DNA of 64,000 nucleotides from the NCBI RefSeq assembly GCF_000223215.1, contig NC_017243.1, forward strand, positions 1,984,001-2,048,000, written 5' to 3'. The translations under genes were made by a program, and so were the position numbers. This stretch comes from Brachyspira intermedia PWS/A (lineage in GTDB: Bacteria; Spirochaetota; Brachyspiria; Brachyspirales; Brachyspiraceae). Position 1 is the stretch's first letter, and each line of letters opens with the position of its first letter. A model generated the notes under the pieces. That model was not told where the DNA came from and ran no database searches. It saw only the letters and a list, made by a program, of their open reading frames with translations. This document shows, in pieces, positions 48,455 through 58,330 of this stretch.

Positions 48455-49807
48455 TTATATATTTTTTATAGAATCTATTATCACAGCGAATCCCATACCC
48501 AATGAAGCTTTTATTAACATTGCTGTATCATCTTTCAAAAACTCTTTTACTTTCTCTACAGAACTTTGAGCATTTTCAAAATAATATTTCTCGCAATTAA
48601 CTGTATCGTAAATATCCTTTGAATGCTTTCCAACTGCAATAACAGTATCAATATTTTTTAATTCATTTATAATTTTTCCTATATCTTTATGATAGCTTGA
48701 ATTTTCAGTTTCTGTTTCTAGCATATCCCCTATTACAGCAATCTTTTTTGATTCGCTTCTTTGAGATAAAAACTTAATCATATTTTTTAATGCAGCAGGG
48801 TTTGAATTGTAGCAGTCATTTATTACATTACAGTCTTTTATATTAATTATCTGCATTCTGTTTTTTTGAGATTCATAAGTTATCAAAATATCCGCACATT
48901 TTTGTAAATCAACATCATAAAGTTCAGCTGCTTTTAATGCTGATAATACATTATGCAAATTAAAATCGCCTATTAAATTATGTTTAAAAGTTATGCCCTT
49001 ATACTCAAATGTATTATCATCTTTTTTTATTATTTCTTTTATATCAGCTTCTATTATATTTTTTATATTGTTTCTACTAGCCTCTTTTTTTAATATATCA
49101 AAGCAATTAGTATTTTTATTAATTACCGCATTAGCATTTTCTCTAGTATGATTAAAAAGCTCTGATTTAGCATAGGCAATATTTTCTATAGAACCTAAAT
49201 ATGCAATATGTACAGGCTCTACATTATTTATTATAACAGTATTTGCCTCTATAGCTTCAGATATTCTTAACAGTTCATTTTTATGATTCATACCGGCTTC
49301 AATAACTGCTATCTCATAACTATTATCTAAATTAAATATTGTTTTAGGCACTCCTATTTCATTATTTAAATTGCCTTCTGTTTTCAATGCTTTATATTTT
49401 GTAGATAAAAATAAATGAGTTAATTCTTTTGTAGTGGTTTTTCCGCAGCTTCCTGTTATTGATATCACAGGTATATTGAATCTTCTTCTGTATTCTCTAG
49501 CGAGTTTTATAAAGAAAAGTATTGTATCATCAGTATAAAAAACTACTGCATCATCTGGAAGTTTTATACTTGCATCGCTTAAAATAAAGTATCTGCATCC
49601 TTTATTATAAGTTTCTAATGCAAATTTATTTCCGTCAAACTTTTCTCCATTTATTGCTAAAAATAATTTTTTTTCATCAAAATTATCTCTGCTGTCAGTT
49701 GATATTTCTAATTCTTTATTTGCATTTAACTCTTCTATATTTTTAGAGCATTTAGAGTTTAATTCTTTTGTTACTGCAATTATATCTTTTAATAAAGTAT
49801 TACCCAT
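48455..49807 (-). CDS. murF: UDP-N-acetylmuramoyl-tripeptide--D-alanyl-D-alanine ligase
   Basis: 450 aa. Adds D-Ala-D-Ala to the UDP-MurNAc-tripeptide, the last cytosolic step of peptidoglycan precursor synthesis. N-terminal substrate domain with STDSRDNFDEKKLFLAINGE, ATP-binding VISITGSCGKTTTKEL (about 114-129), EGNLNNEIGVPKTIFNLDN, and C-terminal NDCYNSNPAALKNMIKFLSQ then IAVIGDMLETETENSSYHKD. Complete. GGAAAT precedes the ATG. Confidence 0.95.
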   Translation of the reverse strand: MGNTLLKDIIAVTKELNSKCSKNIEELNANKELEISTDSRDNFDEKKLFLAINGEKFDGNKFALETYNKGCRYFILSDASIKLPDDAVVFYTDDTILFFIKLAREYRRRFNIPVISITGSCGKTTTKELTHLFLSTKYKALKTEGNLNNEIGVPKTIFNLDNSYEIAVIEAGMNHKNELLRISEAIEANTVIINNVEPVHIAYLGSIENIAYAKSELFNHTRENANAVINKNTNCFDILKKEASRNNIKNIIEADIKEIIKKDDNTFEYKGITFKHNLIGDFNLHNVLSALKAAELYDVDLQKCADILITYESQKNRMQIINIKDCNVINDCYNSNPAALKNMIKFLSQRSESKKIAVIGDMLETETENSSYHKDIGKIINELKNIDTVIAVGKHSKDIYDTVNCEKYYFENAQSSVEKVKEFLKDDTAMLIKASLGMGFAVIIDSIKNI

Positions 49808-49879
49808 AATAATATTTCCAATTAATTTATTTTGTTAACATAATTAAACCATATAAACAAATATTTGTAAACATTATAT

Positions 49880-51700
49880 TTATCTATTTGTAATCATAAT
49901 AGGCATGCTCTCATTGTGAAGTCTATCTAAAGCAGTAATATAATAAATATAAGTTTTTTTAGGATTTGCAGTTTTATCATTATATACAACATTAGAATCA
50001 GAATTAAAATTTTCTCTTCTTATCTTATCAATCAAAACTATATAATCTTCAGCAACATCTTTTCTGTATATAGAATAATAAACGCTTGTACCTTCTACAG
50101 CACAATTATATTTATCAGTTTTGTATTCTCCTGAATCTGTGAAAGTGATTTCTATACTATTGAATTTATTTGTTATATAAAGATTAGTTAAACCTGAAGG
50201 TGTAATATTTAAATCTTTCATTGTGTTCATAGTAGGTATTATAGATTTAAAGGTATAATTATTTTCTTTTAAATAATTCAAAGCCTTATAACCAAAACCT
50301 TTTGTATGAATATCATCTTTATACATATTTCTCATAGTAAAAAATACAGAACCTTTTATATAATTTCTACCATTAGTTCTTATATAATCGACCTGTTTTG
50401 ACATCAAATCTATATCCTGCCAAGGCTCTACATTAGTATCCCTGCCCATTTTATAAAGAGGATGTCCTACATATAAATCGGCCAATTTACCATTAGTGGA
50501 CTTTTTAGCCTGTTCAATCCACCAATCAGCTATAATGTCAAAAGGAGCGGTTTCATGCTTATCACTCCAATAAATCTGCGGTATTATAGCATCAACATAC
50601 ATTTTATTTATTCCGTCTTTTTCAGTTGCATTCTTTAATGATTCAGTTTTCTCACCATTAAGCATCCATAAAAGAACATCAGCATGCAAAGCGTCAAAAT
50701 TCGGATTATAAGACTGAGTATCACTTCCATATTCATAACCATTATAATCTGAAAGTTTTTCTTTATTTCTCCAAACTCCTGCAGGCGATATAGTCCATTT
50801 TACATAAGGCTTTCTTATTTTTATTTCTTTATATATGGAACTCACAAGAGTATTAATATTATTTCTCCTCCAAGCATAAAGACCATTAACTCCATAATCA
50901 TCATAATTTGTATTAGAAGCATCATAACCTTGACTAGATGCATATTTTGAAGAGCTTGTTTCATCAGGCCAATATTTGTATGTTTTATCATCAATCATAT
51001 TCTGATAAAAATAATCATCAAAATGCACTCCGTCTATATCATAATTTTCAACAACTTCCATAATAGAATCTATCACATACTTAGCACTTATAGGCTCACC
51101 AGGATCTAAATAAAGTTTATTATCATACCAATGAATAGGTTTTAAATTGTTGGAATAAGCATATACATGAATAAAATTCTTTTTTGAAAATTGTTCTGCA
51201 TAGCTTTTATTAGTATCATAAGTTACTGCTATTCTATAAGGATTAAACCAAGCATGAACTTCTAAATTTCTTTTATGTGCCTCATCTATAATAAACTGTA
51301 GCATATCCGTTTTAAAAGGATAATCATCTGTTTCATTAGTAGAATCTTTTCCGAAAAAATATCTGGTAGTAGGATTTATCTTTGAAGGAAATATTACACC
51401 GGCATCAGGCTTAACCTGCACAAATACAGCATTAAAATTATTATTGTATAATGTGTCTAAATATTTCAAAGCAAGTTTTTTCTGCTCCTCCTCGCTTTTA
51501 CCCTCAAGAGGCCAATCCATATTATTTACAGTAGAAAACCAAGCACCTCTGAATTCTCTATATAAAGGATTTAAACTTCTATCATCATTAATATCCTTTA
51601 TAAGCATAGTTTTCAAATTATCAGGAATAGTTATTTCGTTCTTTTGACAAGATGAAACATAAAATATAAATATAGATATAAAAATAAATAACTTTCTCAT
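49880..51700 (-). CDS. GHL10 family (DUF187, YngK-like) glycoside-hydrolase-like lipoprotein
   Basis: 606 aa lipoprotein (lipobox YVSSC). Conserved family start YREFRGAWFSTVNNMDWPL (about 46-64), then FNAVFVQVKPDAGVIFPS, AHKRNLEVHAWFNPYRIAV (about 148), VENYDIDGVHFDDYFY (about 223) and a TIM-barrel end near 440. A fibronectin-like C-terminal part follows (about 500-606). Bacterial relatives are linked to cell-wall glycan binding or cleavage; biochemical activity is unproven. It is upstream of murF on the same strand with a 72-bp gap. Confidence 0.88.
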   Translation of the reverse strand: MRKLFIFISIFIFYVSSCQKNEITIPDNLKTMLIKDINDDRSLNPLYREFRGAWFSTVNNMDWPLEGKSEEEQKKLALKYLDTLYNNNFNAVFVQVKPDAGVIFPSKINPTTRYFFGKDSTNETDDYPFKTDMLQFIIDEAHKRNLEVHAWFNPYRIAVTYDTNKSYAEQFSKKNFIHVYAYSNNLKPIHWYDNKLYLDPGEPISAKYVIDSIMEVVENYDIDGVHFDDYFYQNMIDDKTYKYWPDETSSSKYASSQGYDASNTNYDDYGVNGLYAWRRNNINTLVSSIYKEIKIRKPYVKWTISPAGVWRNKEKLSDYNGYEYGSDTQSYNPNFDALHADVLLWMLNGEKTESLKNATEKDGINKMYVDAIIPQIYWSDKHETAPFDIIADWWIEQAKKSTNGKLADLYVGHPLYKMGRDTNVEPWQDIDLMSKQVDYIRTNGRNYIKGSVFFTMRNMYKDDIHTKGFGYKALNYLKENNYTFKSIIPTMNTMKDLNITPSGLTNLYITNKFNSIEITFTDSGEYKTDKYNCAVEGTSVYYSIYRKDVAEDYIVLIDKIRRENFNSDSNVVYNDKTANPKKTYIYYITALDRLHNESMPIMITNR

Positions 51701-51725
51701 AAAATCGAACCTTATACATAAATAA

Positions 51726-51757
51726 AGGGCTCGTAAATTTATAAATTCACTAGCCCT
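51726..51757 (-). terminator. Probable terminator after the S55-propeller operon
   Basis: Minus-strand stem AGGGCT (51757-51752) with AGCCCT (51731-51726) plus an inner GAATTTATAAATT palindrome, then TTATTTAT. About 30 bp after the propeller stop. Confidence 0.7.
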
Positions 51758-51785
51758 ATTAAAATTTTCTCTATTAATTAAATAA

Positions 51786-53837
51786 TCATATCAAGAATGA
51801 ATAATATTTAGTGTTTCCGTCAGTATCCATTACCTCAACAGTAACAGAACCAGCGTTAGCATCATCTATATTAACAGTAAATACTTCATTCATAGAATCC
51901 AACATGCCGTCATCAGGAACAATATATTTCCATTCGCCTGTTATAGTAGAATATCTTACTGTTTTTATGAAAGATAATTTATCCTCTACTCTAAAAGTAA
52001 TTTTTCTATTTGCACCACTTCCAGTAACATTGAAATCTAAAATTTCAGGAGGATCATTATCATATTTTACATTGAATACTTCTAAAGTCTTAGTTTTAGC
52101 AATGCTTATAGGATTATCATATCTGTCGCTTGCTGTTATTCTAAAATCATAAATTCCTGAAGGAAGTAAATAAGATTCAAATTTAAAATATGATGTAGAT
52201 AAATTATCAGCTAATTTTCTATAATTTTTCTCACCTTTTAATCTATATTCTAAATTATATATGAGTTTGTCACCATTAGGATCACTACCCTTCCAATAAA
52301 TCATAGATTCATTTTCTTCTAATTGAGGATTTTTAGCTGTTTCAGTAGAATCATTCTGCTGAAGATAATGAGTAGTAAGTCCTCCATTTAAAACTTCAGG
52401 AGAAAGATTATTTTCAACATAACTCAAATCTATAGAATTAAGTATAGGAGTAGTTTCTGTATCAGAAGTTGTCATTGTAACTTTAAACTGTATAAATCTT
52501 CCATAAGGCGCGTCTATTTTACCATCAGCATTTACAGGAACAAAACTGCTCCAAGTATTATCAACTCTTGCAACATTTCCTGTTCTCACTTCAATAGATA
52601 TAGAAGATCCGTCAGGAATAGTAGACATTGTACTTAAACTACCTAATTTACTTAAAAGTTTTAAATCTAAACTATCACTTGTAAAAGTTCCTTTATTAGG
52701 ATAAGTATGTTTTACTCTGTATATCTCACCTGTTTTTGATATTGCAAAATAAAGTCCATCATCAGAAACAGCAAATGTAGAAAGTATTTTATTTTTTAAT
52801 CCGCCTATATATGATAAAAGTCCGTCATTTCCTCCGATTTTATATATATCAGCAGTATCTCCTGTAACAAAATATACATTATTATTTTTATCGCTGCTTA
52901 ATGCTAAAACTAATGTTTGATTTAAGAAAAATAATCTTTGAACTGTACCATTAGTATCAGCTTTATATAAAGAGTTTCTAAATTCATTCTCGCTTTCATC
53001 GGGTCTTTTATCTCCATCTATTATAGAAGGAAGTATCAAATAAGCCGGCTGTCTTGTAGAAGTTCCAAAATATAAATTACCTATATTATCCATAGTTATA
53101 GCATAAACTTCATTTTCAGCAGTATCATAAAGAACATTGTATGAAGGATTTTCTAAATTTGTAGATAAATCAATAACTAATACAAGTCCTCTTCCAGCAG
53201 TACCAACATAAAGTTTATTACCATTTTCATCATATAATAAAGACATAGCATGCTGTTCTTCTGTTTTTAATACTTCTTTAATATTACCATCAGATGCAAT
53301 TCTCAATACTCTAGCATTATTTCCACCTGCAGCAGCAAATAAATTTCCTTTGTCATCAAACTTCATATCCCATATATAAGTATCATCTAAAGTTTTTCTC
53401 CAAAGCTCATTTCCCTGACTATCATATTTGATTATCTTTGCATAAGGACCTGTAGCTGCATATATATTTCCTTCACTATCAGCAATAACTGCAGTAAAAG
53501 CATTTTCACTTTTCTCTGAAGCGAATAATGTAAAATTAGTATCATCAGCAGTTCTTTTATAAAGTTCAGCACCGCTTCCGCTGATAGCAGCAAACATACT
53601 GCCATCATTAGCAGGATACATTTTCCATATATCTTTACCAGCAATTACGCCATTCTGTTCTATTATAGGAGCTAATGTTAAGCTTCCCTGTTCTGTAAGC
53701 ATTATTCCGTCATAAACACCATTATCATAAAAACCTTTTTTGCCGCTTGATAATGTTCTGGTAACAACCCCGAAAACATTAGCAGAAAATAGGATTAACA
53801 TTATTTGCAAAGTAATTAGAATCTTAGCAATTTTCAT
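51786..53837 (-). CDS. Secreted beta-propeller (WD/YVTN-like) protein
   Basis: 683 aa from ATG 53837 (AGGGGAT upstream), giving signal peptide MKIAKILITLQIMLILFSAN directly; 53855 is a weaker start. Residues about 60-390 are repeated propeller blades of the type SEGNIYAATGPYAKIIKYDS and NGNKLYVGTAGRGLVLVIDL. The C-terminal region (about 480-683) is Ig/fibronectin-like (YNLEYRLKGEKNYRKLADNL, SGIYDFRITASDRYDNPISI). Enzyme function not evident; a periplasmic scaffold is likely. It is 56 bp downstream of the S55 peptidase gene. Confidence 0.85.
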   Translation of the reverse strand: MKIAKILITLQIMLILFSANVFGVVTRTLSSGKKGFYDNGVYDGIMLTEQGSLTLAPIIEQNGVIAGKDIWKMYPANDGSMFAAISGSGAELYKRTADDTNFTLFASEKSENAFTAVIADSEGNIYAATGPYAKIIKYDSQGNELWRKTLDDTYIWDMKFDDKGNLFAAAGGNNARVLRIASDGNIKEVLKTEEQHAMSLLYDENGNKLYVGTAGRGLVLVIDLSTNLENPSYNVLYDTAENEVYAITMDNIGNLYFGTSTRQPAYLILPSIIDGDKRPDESENEFRNSLYKADTNGTVQRLFFLNQTLVLALSSDKNNNVYFVTGDTADIYKIGGNDGLLSYIGGLKNKILSTFAVSDDGLYFAISKTGEIYRVKHTYPNKGTFTSDSLDLKLLSKLGSLSTMSTIPDGSSISIEVRTGNVARVDNTWSSFVPVNADGKIDAPYGRFIQFKVTMTTSDTETTPILNSIDLSYVENNLSPEVLNGGLTTHYLQQNDSTETAKNPQLEENESMIYWKGSDPNGDKLIYNLEYRLKGEKNYRKLADNLSTSYFKFESYLLPSGIYDFRITASDRYDNPISIAKTKTLEVFNVKYDNDPPEILDFNVTGSGANRKITFRVEDKLSFIKTVRYSTITGEWKYIVPDDGMLDSMNEVFTVNIDDANAGSVTVEVMDTDGNTKYYSFLI

Positions 53838-53893
53838 ATTTTCTATCCCCTTCATTCTTATATCTATTTTTTATCTCAACATAAAATAATAAT

Positions 53894-55645
53894 TTAACGA
53901 TTTTCGTATTTTCTAGCGCCTTCTATTATTATATCCAATTTCATTAATCCTAGTATAGAACTGTCCATTTGATAATTTCCATTAATAGGAGTAATAACTG
54001 CAGCTTTATCTGATGTAGCATTTTTAGCCATAGCTCCATATCTAGAAGATGGAAGTGTAGGATACAAGTCCTTACCTATTTGCACTCCTCTTGATGAAGA
54101 ATAAAGCCATACTTTCAAAGCACTGTCATCATAACTTTTTCCATATATACGCTGAACATCATCTAAACTTCTTATTTCATATTTGCTAGGCATAAATAAT
54201 TGCTCTGCATAATTAAATATGTATTCATTAGCAGCATATATAGTATAAACATCTGTTTTTAGATTAACAGGAAGTCTTACAGGTACATCAACATATTGTT
54301 TTTCTTTTCCATAAGGAGTATATCCCAATCTTAAATGTATAGTTTCTCCAGCAACCGCTCTAGGCTCTACTAAAGTTATATCATTCAAAAAAACATATTC
54401 AAGTCCGCTTCTTTTAATAGATAATTTTACTGATTTTATTCCAACTCTATTAAAATTATTACGTATAAAGAAATTAACAGGAGCTATTACTTGATCTATA
54501 GCATCTTTAAATGCATCAGTAGAAGAATAAGATAATATTCTATTACTTACTTTATAAGGCTCATCAAAATAATCTGTTTCTATTTCATAGCTTATACTAA
54601 ATACACCCTCTTCATTTTCTCCAGCTGCAGAACTTACAGCACTATATATAGACATAGAGAGTATATCTGAAAAATAAGCAGGATCATTTAATACTCTAAA
54701 ATTAAAATCTCTTGTAAGAAAAGTCTGATCTTCTATTTCTACTTTTACAGGAACCATTACATTTTCAGGAACTTCTCCATAAACACCTGAAACACCAAAA
54801 GCTCCGTCATAAACGGTATATCCTAAATAATTAGAATAAGCATATCCAAGTTTAAATGAAGAAGATACTGAAGCTACTATATGATTAATATATGCTCTTG
54901 ATACTGGTGCTATTATTCTTCCTTTAGACCACATAGAATGTCCAAAAAGTAGGAATTTTTCATCATCTGTATGAGAAACTGTACCTATTCCAGCTAATGA
55001 AATATCTCCGTCAGCTAAAACTATGGCAACTGAATCACCAAATAAAAATTTGCTGGCCTGATTTGTATCGGATATAGAACCGCCTGCCTGCATAGGATAA
55101 AAACCAGCCTTTTTAAAAACAGAAGAATATTCATTAAAAGCTTTACTGCTTATACCTGAAAACATTAATGGAGTCTGAAGAGAATTATCATCTGCAAATC
55201 CCAACATAGGTGCTTTAGCATTAGTATCTTCATATAGTTTATACATTTCTTCTATAGGAGTAACACCTGCTATTGGATCTTTAGCATAATTCCAGCCAAA
55301 TGCCAATGCTCCGGCTATTTTGCCATCAAAATATATAGGAGAACCGCTCATACCGGCAACAGTTCCTGAATGATCTAAATTAAGACCTTCACATCTTATA
55401 AGTATAGCATCACTATTATGCCATCTTTTTTTTAAAATAGATAATACTTTTACTTTAAATGGCTCTACATTTGTACCATGTATAACAGTATATCCTACTC
55501 CCTCCATTCCTTCATAAATCTCACTTATAGGTATAACTTCAGGATTCTCAGGAGGATAAGGAGGTAATTCTTCATTTGTTTGTGAAAATAAATTGAATGT
55601 TAATATAATTGACAATGTAAAAATAAAGATTAATTTTTTTCTCAT
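53894..55645 (-). CDS. SpoIVB-type (S55) peptidase domain protein, secreted
   Basis: 583 aa from ATG 55645 (GGGA upstream). Signal peptide KKLIFIFTLSIILTFNLFSQ. The S55 serine motif is in SGTVAGMSGSPIYFDGKIAG (about 97-116 in the longer numbering) with AKDPIAGVTPIEEM; a second motif GTVSHTDDEKFLLFGHSMW (about 225-243) supplies the histidine. In Bacillus SpoIVB the histidine precedes the serine, so the order is reversed here. Remaining parts are beta-rich. The organism shows no sporulation genes here, so a general envelope protease or binding role is inferred. Pairs with the propeller gene. Confidence 0.83.
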   Translation of the reverse strand: MRKKLIFIFTLSIILTFNLFSQTNEELPPYPPENPEVIPISEIYEGMEGVGYTVIHGTNVEPFKVKVLSILKKRWHNSDAILIRCEGLNLDHSGTVAGMSGSPIYFDGKIAGALAFGWNYAKDPIAGVTPIEEMYKLYEDTNAKAPMLGFADDNSLQTPLMFSGISSKAFNEYSSVFKKAGFYPMQAGGSISDTNQASKFLFGDSVAIVLADGDISLAGIGTVSHTDDEKFLLFGHSMWSKGRIIAPVSRAYINHIVASVSSSFKLGYAYSNYLGYTVYDGAFGVSGVYGEVPENVMVPVKVEIEDQTFLTRDFNFRVLNDPAYFSDILSMSIYSAVSSAAGENEEGVFSISYEIETDYFDEPYKVSNRILSYSSTDAFKDAIDQVIAPVNFFIRNNFNRVGIKSVKLSIKRSGLEYVFLNDITLVEPRAVAGETIHLRLGYTPYGKEKQYVDVPVRLPVNLKTDVYTIYAANEYIFNYAEQLFMPSKYEIRSLDDVQRIYGKSYDDSALKVWLYSSSRGVQIGKDLYPTLPSSRYGAMAKNATSDKAAVITPINGNYQMDSSILGLMKLDIIIEGARKYENR

Positions 55646-55832
55646 AGTTCCCATCATATTGTTAAATTATTTATAAAATTTAATACAAAAACTATATTAT
55701 AATTAAATAGTAAAATCATAATACATCAATTTTTAATTATATACAAGCATAATTATTAAATAAATTTTCTTGACAAATAATATATATATATTAATATTAT
55801 ATTAAATAGGTATATAAAAAGAGGTTTAAAAA

Positions 55833-56501
55833 GTGGTAGAAGCAAAAATACTTAATTTAGCAATTACAGATAAAGGTTTTGTAGTTATTCTAAAACCTGA
55901 AAAATCTGATAAAGTTGTACCAATATCAATAGCATATTTGGAGGCTCAGTCTATAATGTCCAGCCTTATAGGATATAAAATAGAAAGACCTCTTACTCAT
56001 GATATCATATACAGTATATTTCAAAACTGTAATATAAGGTTAATAAATGTAATAATAGATAATGTACATATAGATACTTTCTTTGCTAAATTAGTTATAG
56101 AACATAATGCTAAAAATATATTCATAGATTCAAGACCTTCTGATGCTATAGCACTTTCTCTAAAATCAAAAGCTCCTATTTTTATAGAAGAACATGTTAT
56201 AGAAAAAGCCGGCATCTTACTAGAAGAAAATGATAATTTAATGAAAGTAAAAGAAGGAATACCTTTTACTTATCAAAAATTTGAAAGAGATGAACTTATT
56301 AAAGAAAAAAATGGTGAAAATATATTTGTAAAAAAAGAACCTGAAGAAATTAATAATATAGATAATAATCAATTAAATAATAATAATAATAATAAAAAGA
56401 ATAAAGAAGAATTGCAGAAATTACTAGATCAGGCAGTAAAAGAAGAAAGATATGAAGATGCTGCTAAATATAGAGATGAACTTGATAATTTAACAGAATA
56501 A
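55833..56501 (+). CDS. Bifunctional nuclease (DUF151) domain fused to a UVR motif
   Basis: 222 aa, GTG start with AGAGG upstream. Residues 1-135 are the BFN/DUF151 domain: VVPISIAYLEAQSIMSSLIG (about 28), PLTHDIIYSIFQ, IDSRPSDAIALSLKSKAPIF (about 97). A low-complexity Asn/Lys linker (about 165-190) follows. The end ELQKLLDQAVKEERYEDAAK plus YRDELD is a UVR (UvrB/UvrC-interaction) motif. Homologues show RNase/DNase activity or act in stress response; the UVR part suggests contact with another UVR protein. Monocistronic or first of a small group with 56581. Confidence 0.9.
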   Translation: MVEAKILNLAITDKGFVVILKPEKSDKVVPISIAYLEAQSIMSSLIGYKIERPLTHDIIYSIFQNCNIRLINVIIDNVHIDTFFAKLVIEHNAKNIFIDSRPSDAIALSLKSKAPIFIEEHVIEKAGILLEENDNLMKVKEGIPFTYQKFERDELIKEKNGENIFVKKEPEEINNIDNNQLNNNNNNKKNKEELQKLLDQAVKEERYEDAAKYRDELDNLTE

Positions 56502-56580
56502 TATAAAATTTATTTTCTATTATTTATTTAATTTCATATATTATATATAGATAGAAAATAATCACAATTATAGAGGATAT

Positions 56581-57753
56581 ATGAAACACTATATTAAAAT
56601 AATTTTATTTTTAATATTATTTAGCTATTCAGTAATATATTCAAAACCATCTGATAAAATAAAATTTGAAAAAGATCAACTTACAGAATTAGAATGCGAT
56701 TTCTTTATAAAAGTTGATAATGGAGAAACTAACGATCTAGAACTTCATTATGATGGATTCATAATTGCTTCAGGTATTACAGATAAAGATGAGTTTGAAT
56801 TCTACAGACAAAAATTAAATGATATAAGAAATTTTGCTAAAAAGGAATTATCTCAATATACCAAAGAAGGTGCGTATGCATTTGGTAAAAGACTTTTAAA
56901 TTGGCTTTATACAAGCGGAACATTAAAACAATATTTTGAAACCTCCACACTATTTCAGGATTTAATATATAAAGGTGAATACAATTGTTTAAGTTCAAGT
57001 ATATTATATTCTCTATTATATAAGGAATTTGGATTTGAAGTTACAGGTGTATTAACTTCAAGTCATTCATTTTGTACAATATATGCAGATGGTAAATCTG
57101 TTGATGTAGAAACTACATTATCAAGAGGATTCGATCCTGGACAAAAAGAAATAAGAAATACTGGAAATTCTACAATAGTTACTTTCGTACCTCAAGGAAA
57201 TTATAGAGATAGAAACAATGTAGATATACTTACTTTAATAGCAACATTATACCCTAATTCCATTTCATTAAAAAAAATAGAGAAAGATTTAGAAAAACAG
57301 TTAGTTATGGCTAAAAAAGCATATTATCTTTCCCCAAATACAAAAATGTATAATGATAATTTGGTTAATGCTTATAACAGATTAGCTTTAGATTATCTAA
57401 ATAAAAAAAACTTTGAAGCTGCATACAAAACATTAGAAGAAGCATATATGTTTGATTCTGATAATGCTATGACAAAAAATAATAAAATACATTATTATAA
57501 TACAATAGGTACATCTTATTTAAGTGTAAAAGATTTTCCTAATGCTATAGAAACATATAAAATAGGAATATCTGATATTGGAGAAGGTGCTGATATATTA
57601 AAAAAAAATCTTAAAGTTTCATATTATAATTATGCCGTTACAGAATATAATCAAAGAAGATATAACAATGCAAGTATTATATCTGAAGAAGCTTTAAAAT
57701 TATTCCCAAATGACCGAGATTTTATAAGATTATTATCATCTATACCGAAATAA
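56581..57753 (+). CDS. Secreted transglutaminase-like / TPR protein
   Basis: 390 aa with signal peptide (IILFLILFSYSVIYS). The middle shows a transglutaminase-like triad: Cys in YKGEYNCLSSSILYSLLYKE (about 138), His in LTSSHSFCTIYADG (about 162) and Asp in KSVDVETTLSRGF (about 177). The C-terminal third (about 240-390) is three to four TPR units (AYNRLALDYLNKKNFEAAYK, YNTIGTSYLSVKDFPNAIET). Probably periplasmic; such combinations occur in envelope maturation factors, but activity is unknown. The next gene starts 26 bp later. Confidence 0.78.
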   Translation: MKHYIKIILFLILFSYSVIYSKPSDKIKFEKDQLTELECDFFIKVDNGETNDLELHYDGFIIASGITDKDEFEFYRQKLNDIRNFAKKELSQYTKEGAYAFGKRLLNWLYTSGTLKQYFETSTLFQDLIYKGEYNCLSSSILYSLLYKEFGFEVTGVLTSSHSFCTIYADGKSVDVETTLSRGFDPGQKEIRNTGNSTIVTFVPQGNYRDRNNVDILTLIATLYPNSISLKKIEKDLEKQLVMAKKAYYLSPNTKMYNDNLVNAYNRLALDYLNKKNFEAAYKTLEEAYMFDSDNAMTKNNKIHYYNTIGTSYLSVKDFPNAIETYKIGISDIGEGADILKKNLKVSYYNYAVTEYNQRRYNNASIISEEALKLFPNDRDFIRLLSSIPK

Positions 57754-57779
57754 TATAAAAATAATTCCGAATATATTGT

Positions 57780-58283
57780 ATGAAATTTTATTTTACAATT
57801 ATAATATTTATTCTTATAACTTGTCCTTATAGTTTTGCTCAAAATAATTATAATCTTAATATAAAATTTAGAGTAATTGAAAAATTTGATAAAATTCTGT
57901 CATCTGATAACAAAGAATATGTATTTTATATAGATGCAAATTATATTTTCACAGATGAAGGTAAAACTATATACAGCAATAATATATACAATATTCAAAA
58001 CACATTAAATGATTTGGAAAGGCAGGAAAAAGATGCAAAAACTCAAGCAGAAAAAAATGCTATAAATCAAAACATTAGAATGTATAAAGCATTGCTTGCT
58101 TATAACACTCCACCTAAAAAATTTATTACATTATTAATAAACAGACAAATACATCAATATATATCTAAATATCCATCTAGTTATATAGATGATATGATGC
58201 AGAATAATTTACAAGATTTCTATGATGATATAAGAAATAATATAGTATACAATGAAAGATACACAGGTAAATTACTTCCATAA
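57780..58283 (+). CDS. Small secreted protein, function unknown
   Basis: 167 aa with signal peptide (FTIIIFILITCPYSFA). The rest is charged and helical (LNDLERQEKDAKTQAEKNAI about 79-98), with ILSSDNKEYVFYIDANYIFT before it. No family recognised. It follows the TPR/transglutaminase-like gene by 26 bp, so a functional pair is likely. Confidence 0.7.
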   Translation: MKFYFTIIIFILITCPYSFAQNNYNLNIKFRVIEKFDKILSSDNKEYVFYIDANYIFTDEGKTIYSNNIYNIQNTLNDLERQEKDAKTQAEKNAINQNIRMYKALLAYNTPPKKFITLLINRQIHQYISKYPSSYIDDMMQNNLQDFYDDIRNNIVYNERYTGKLLP

Positions 58284-58330
58284 GATTTCTTACAAAAGAT
58301 AAATTCAGATATTTTACAGGAAGAACATGA

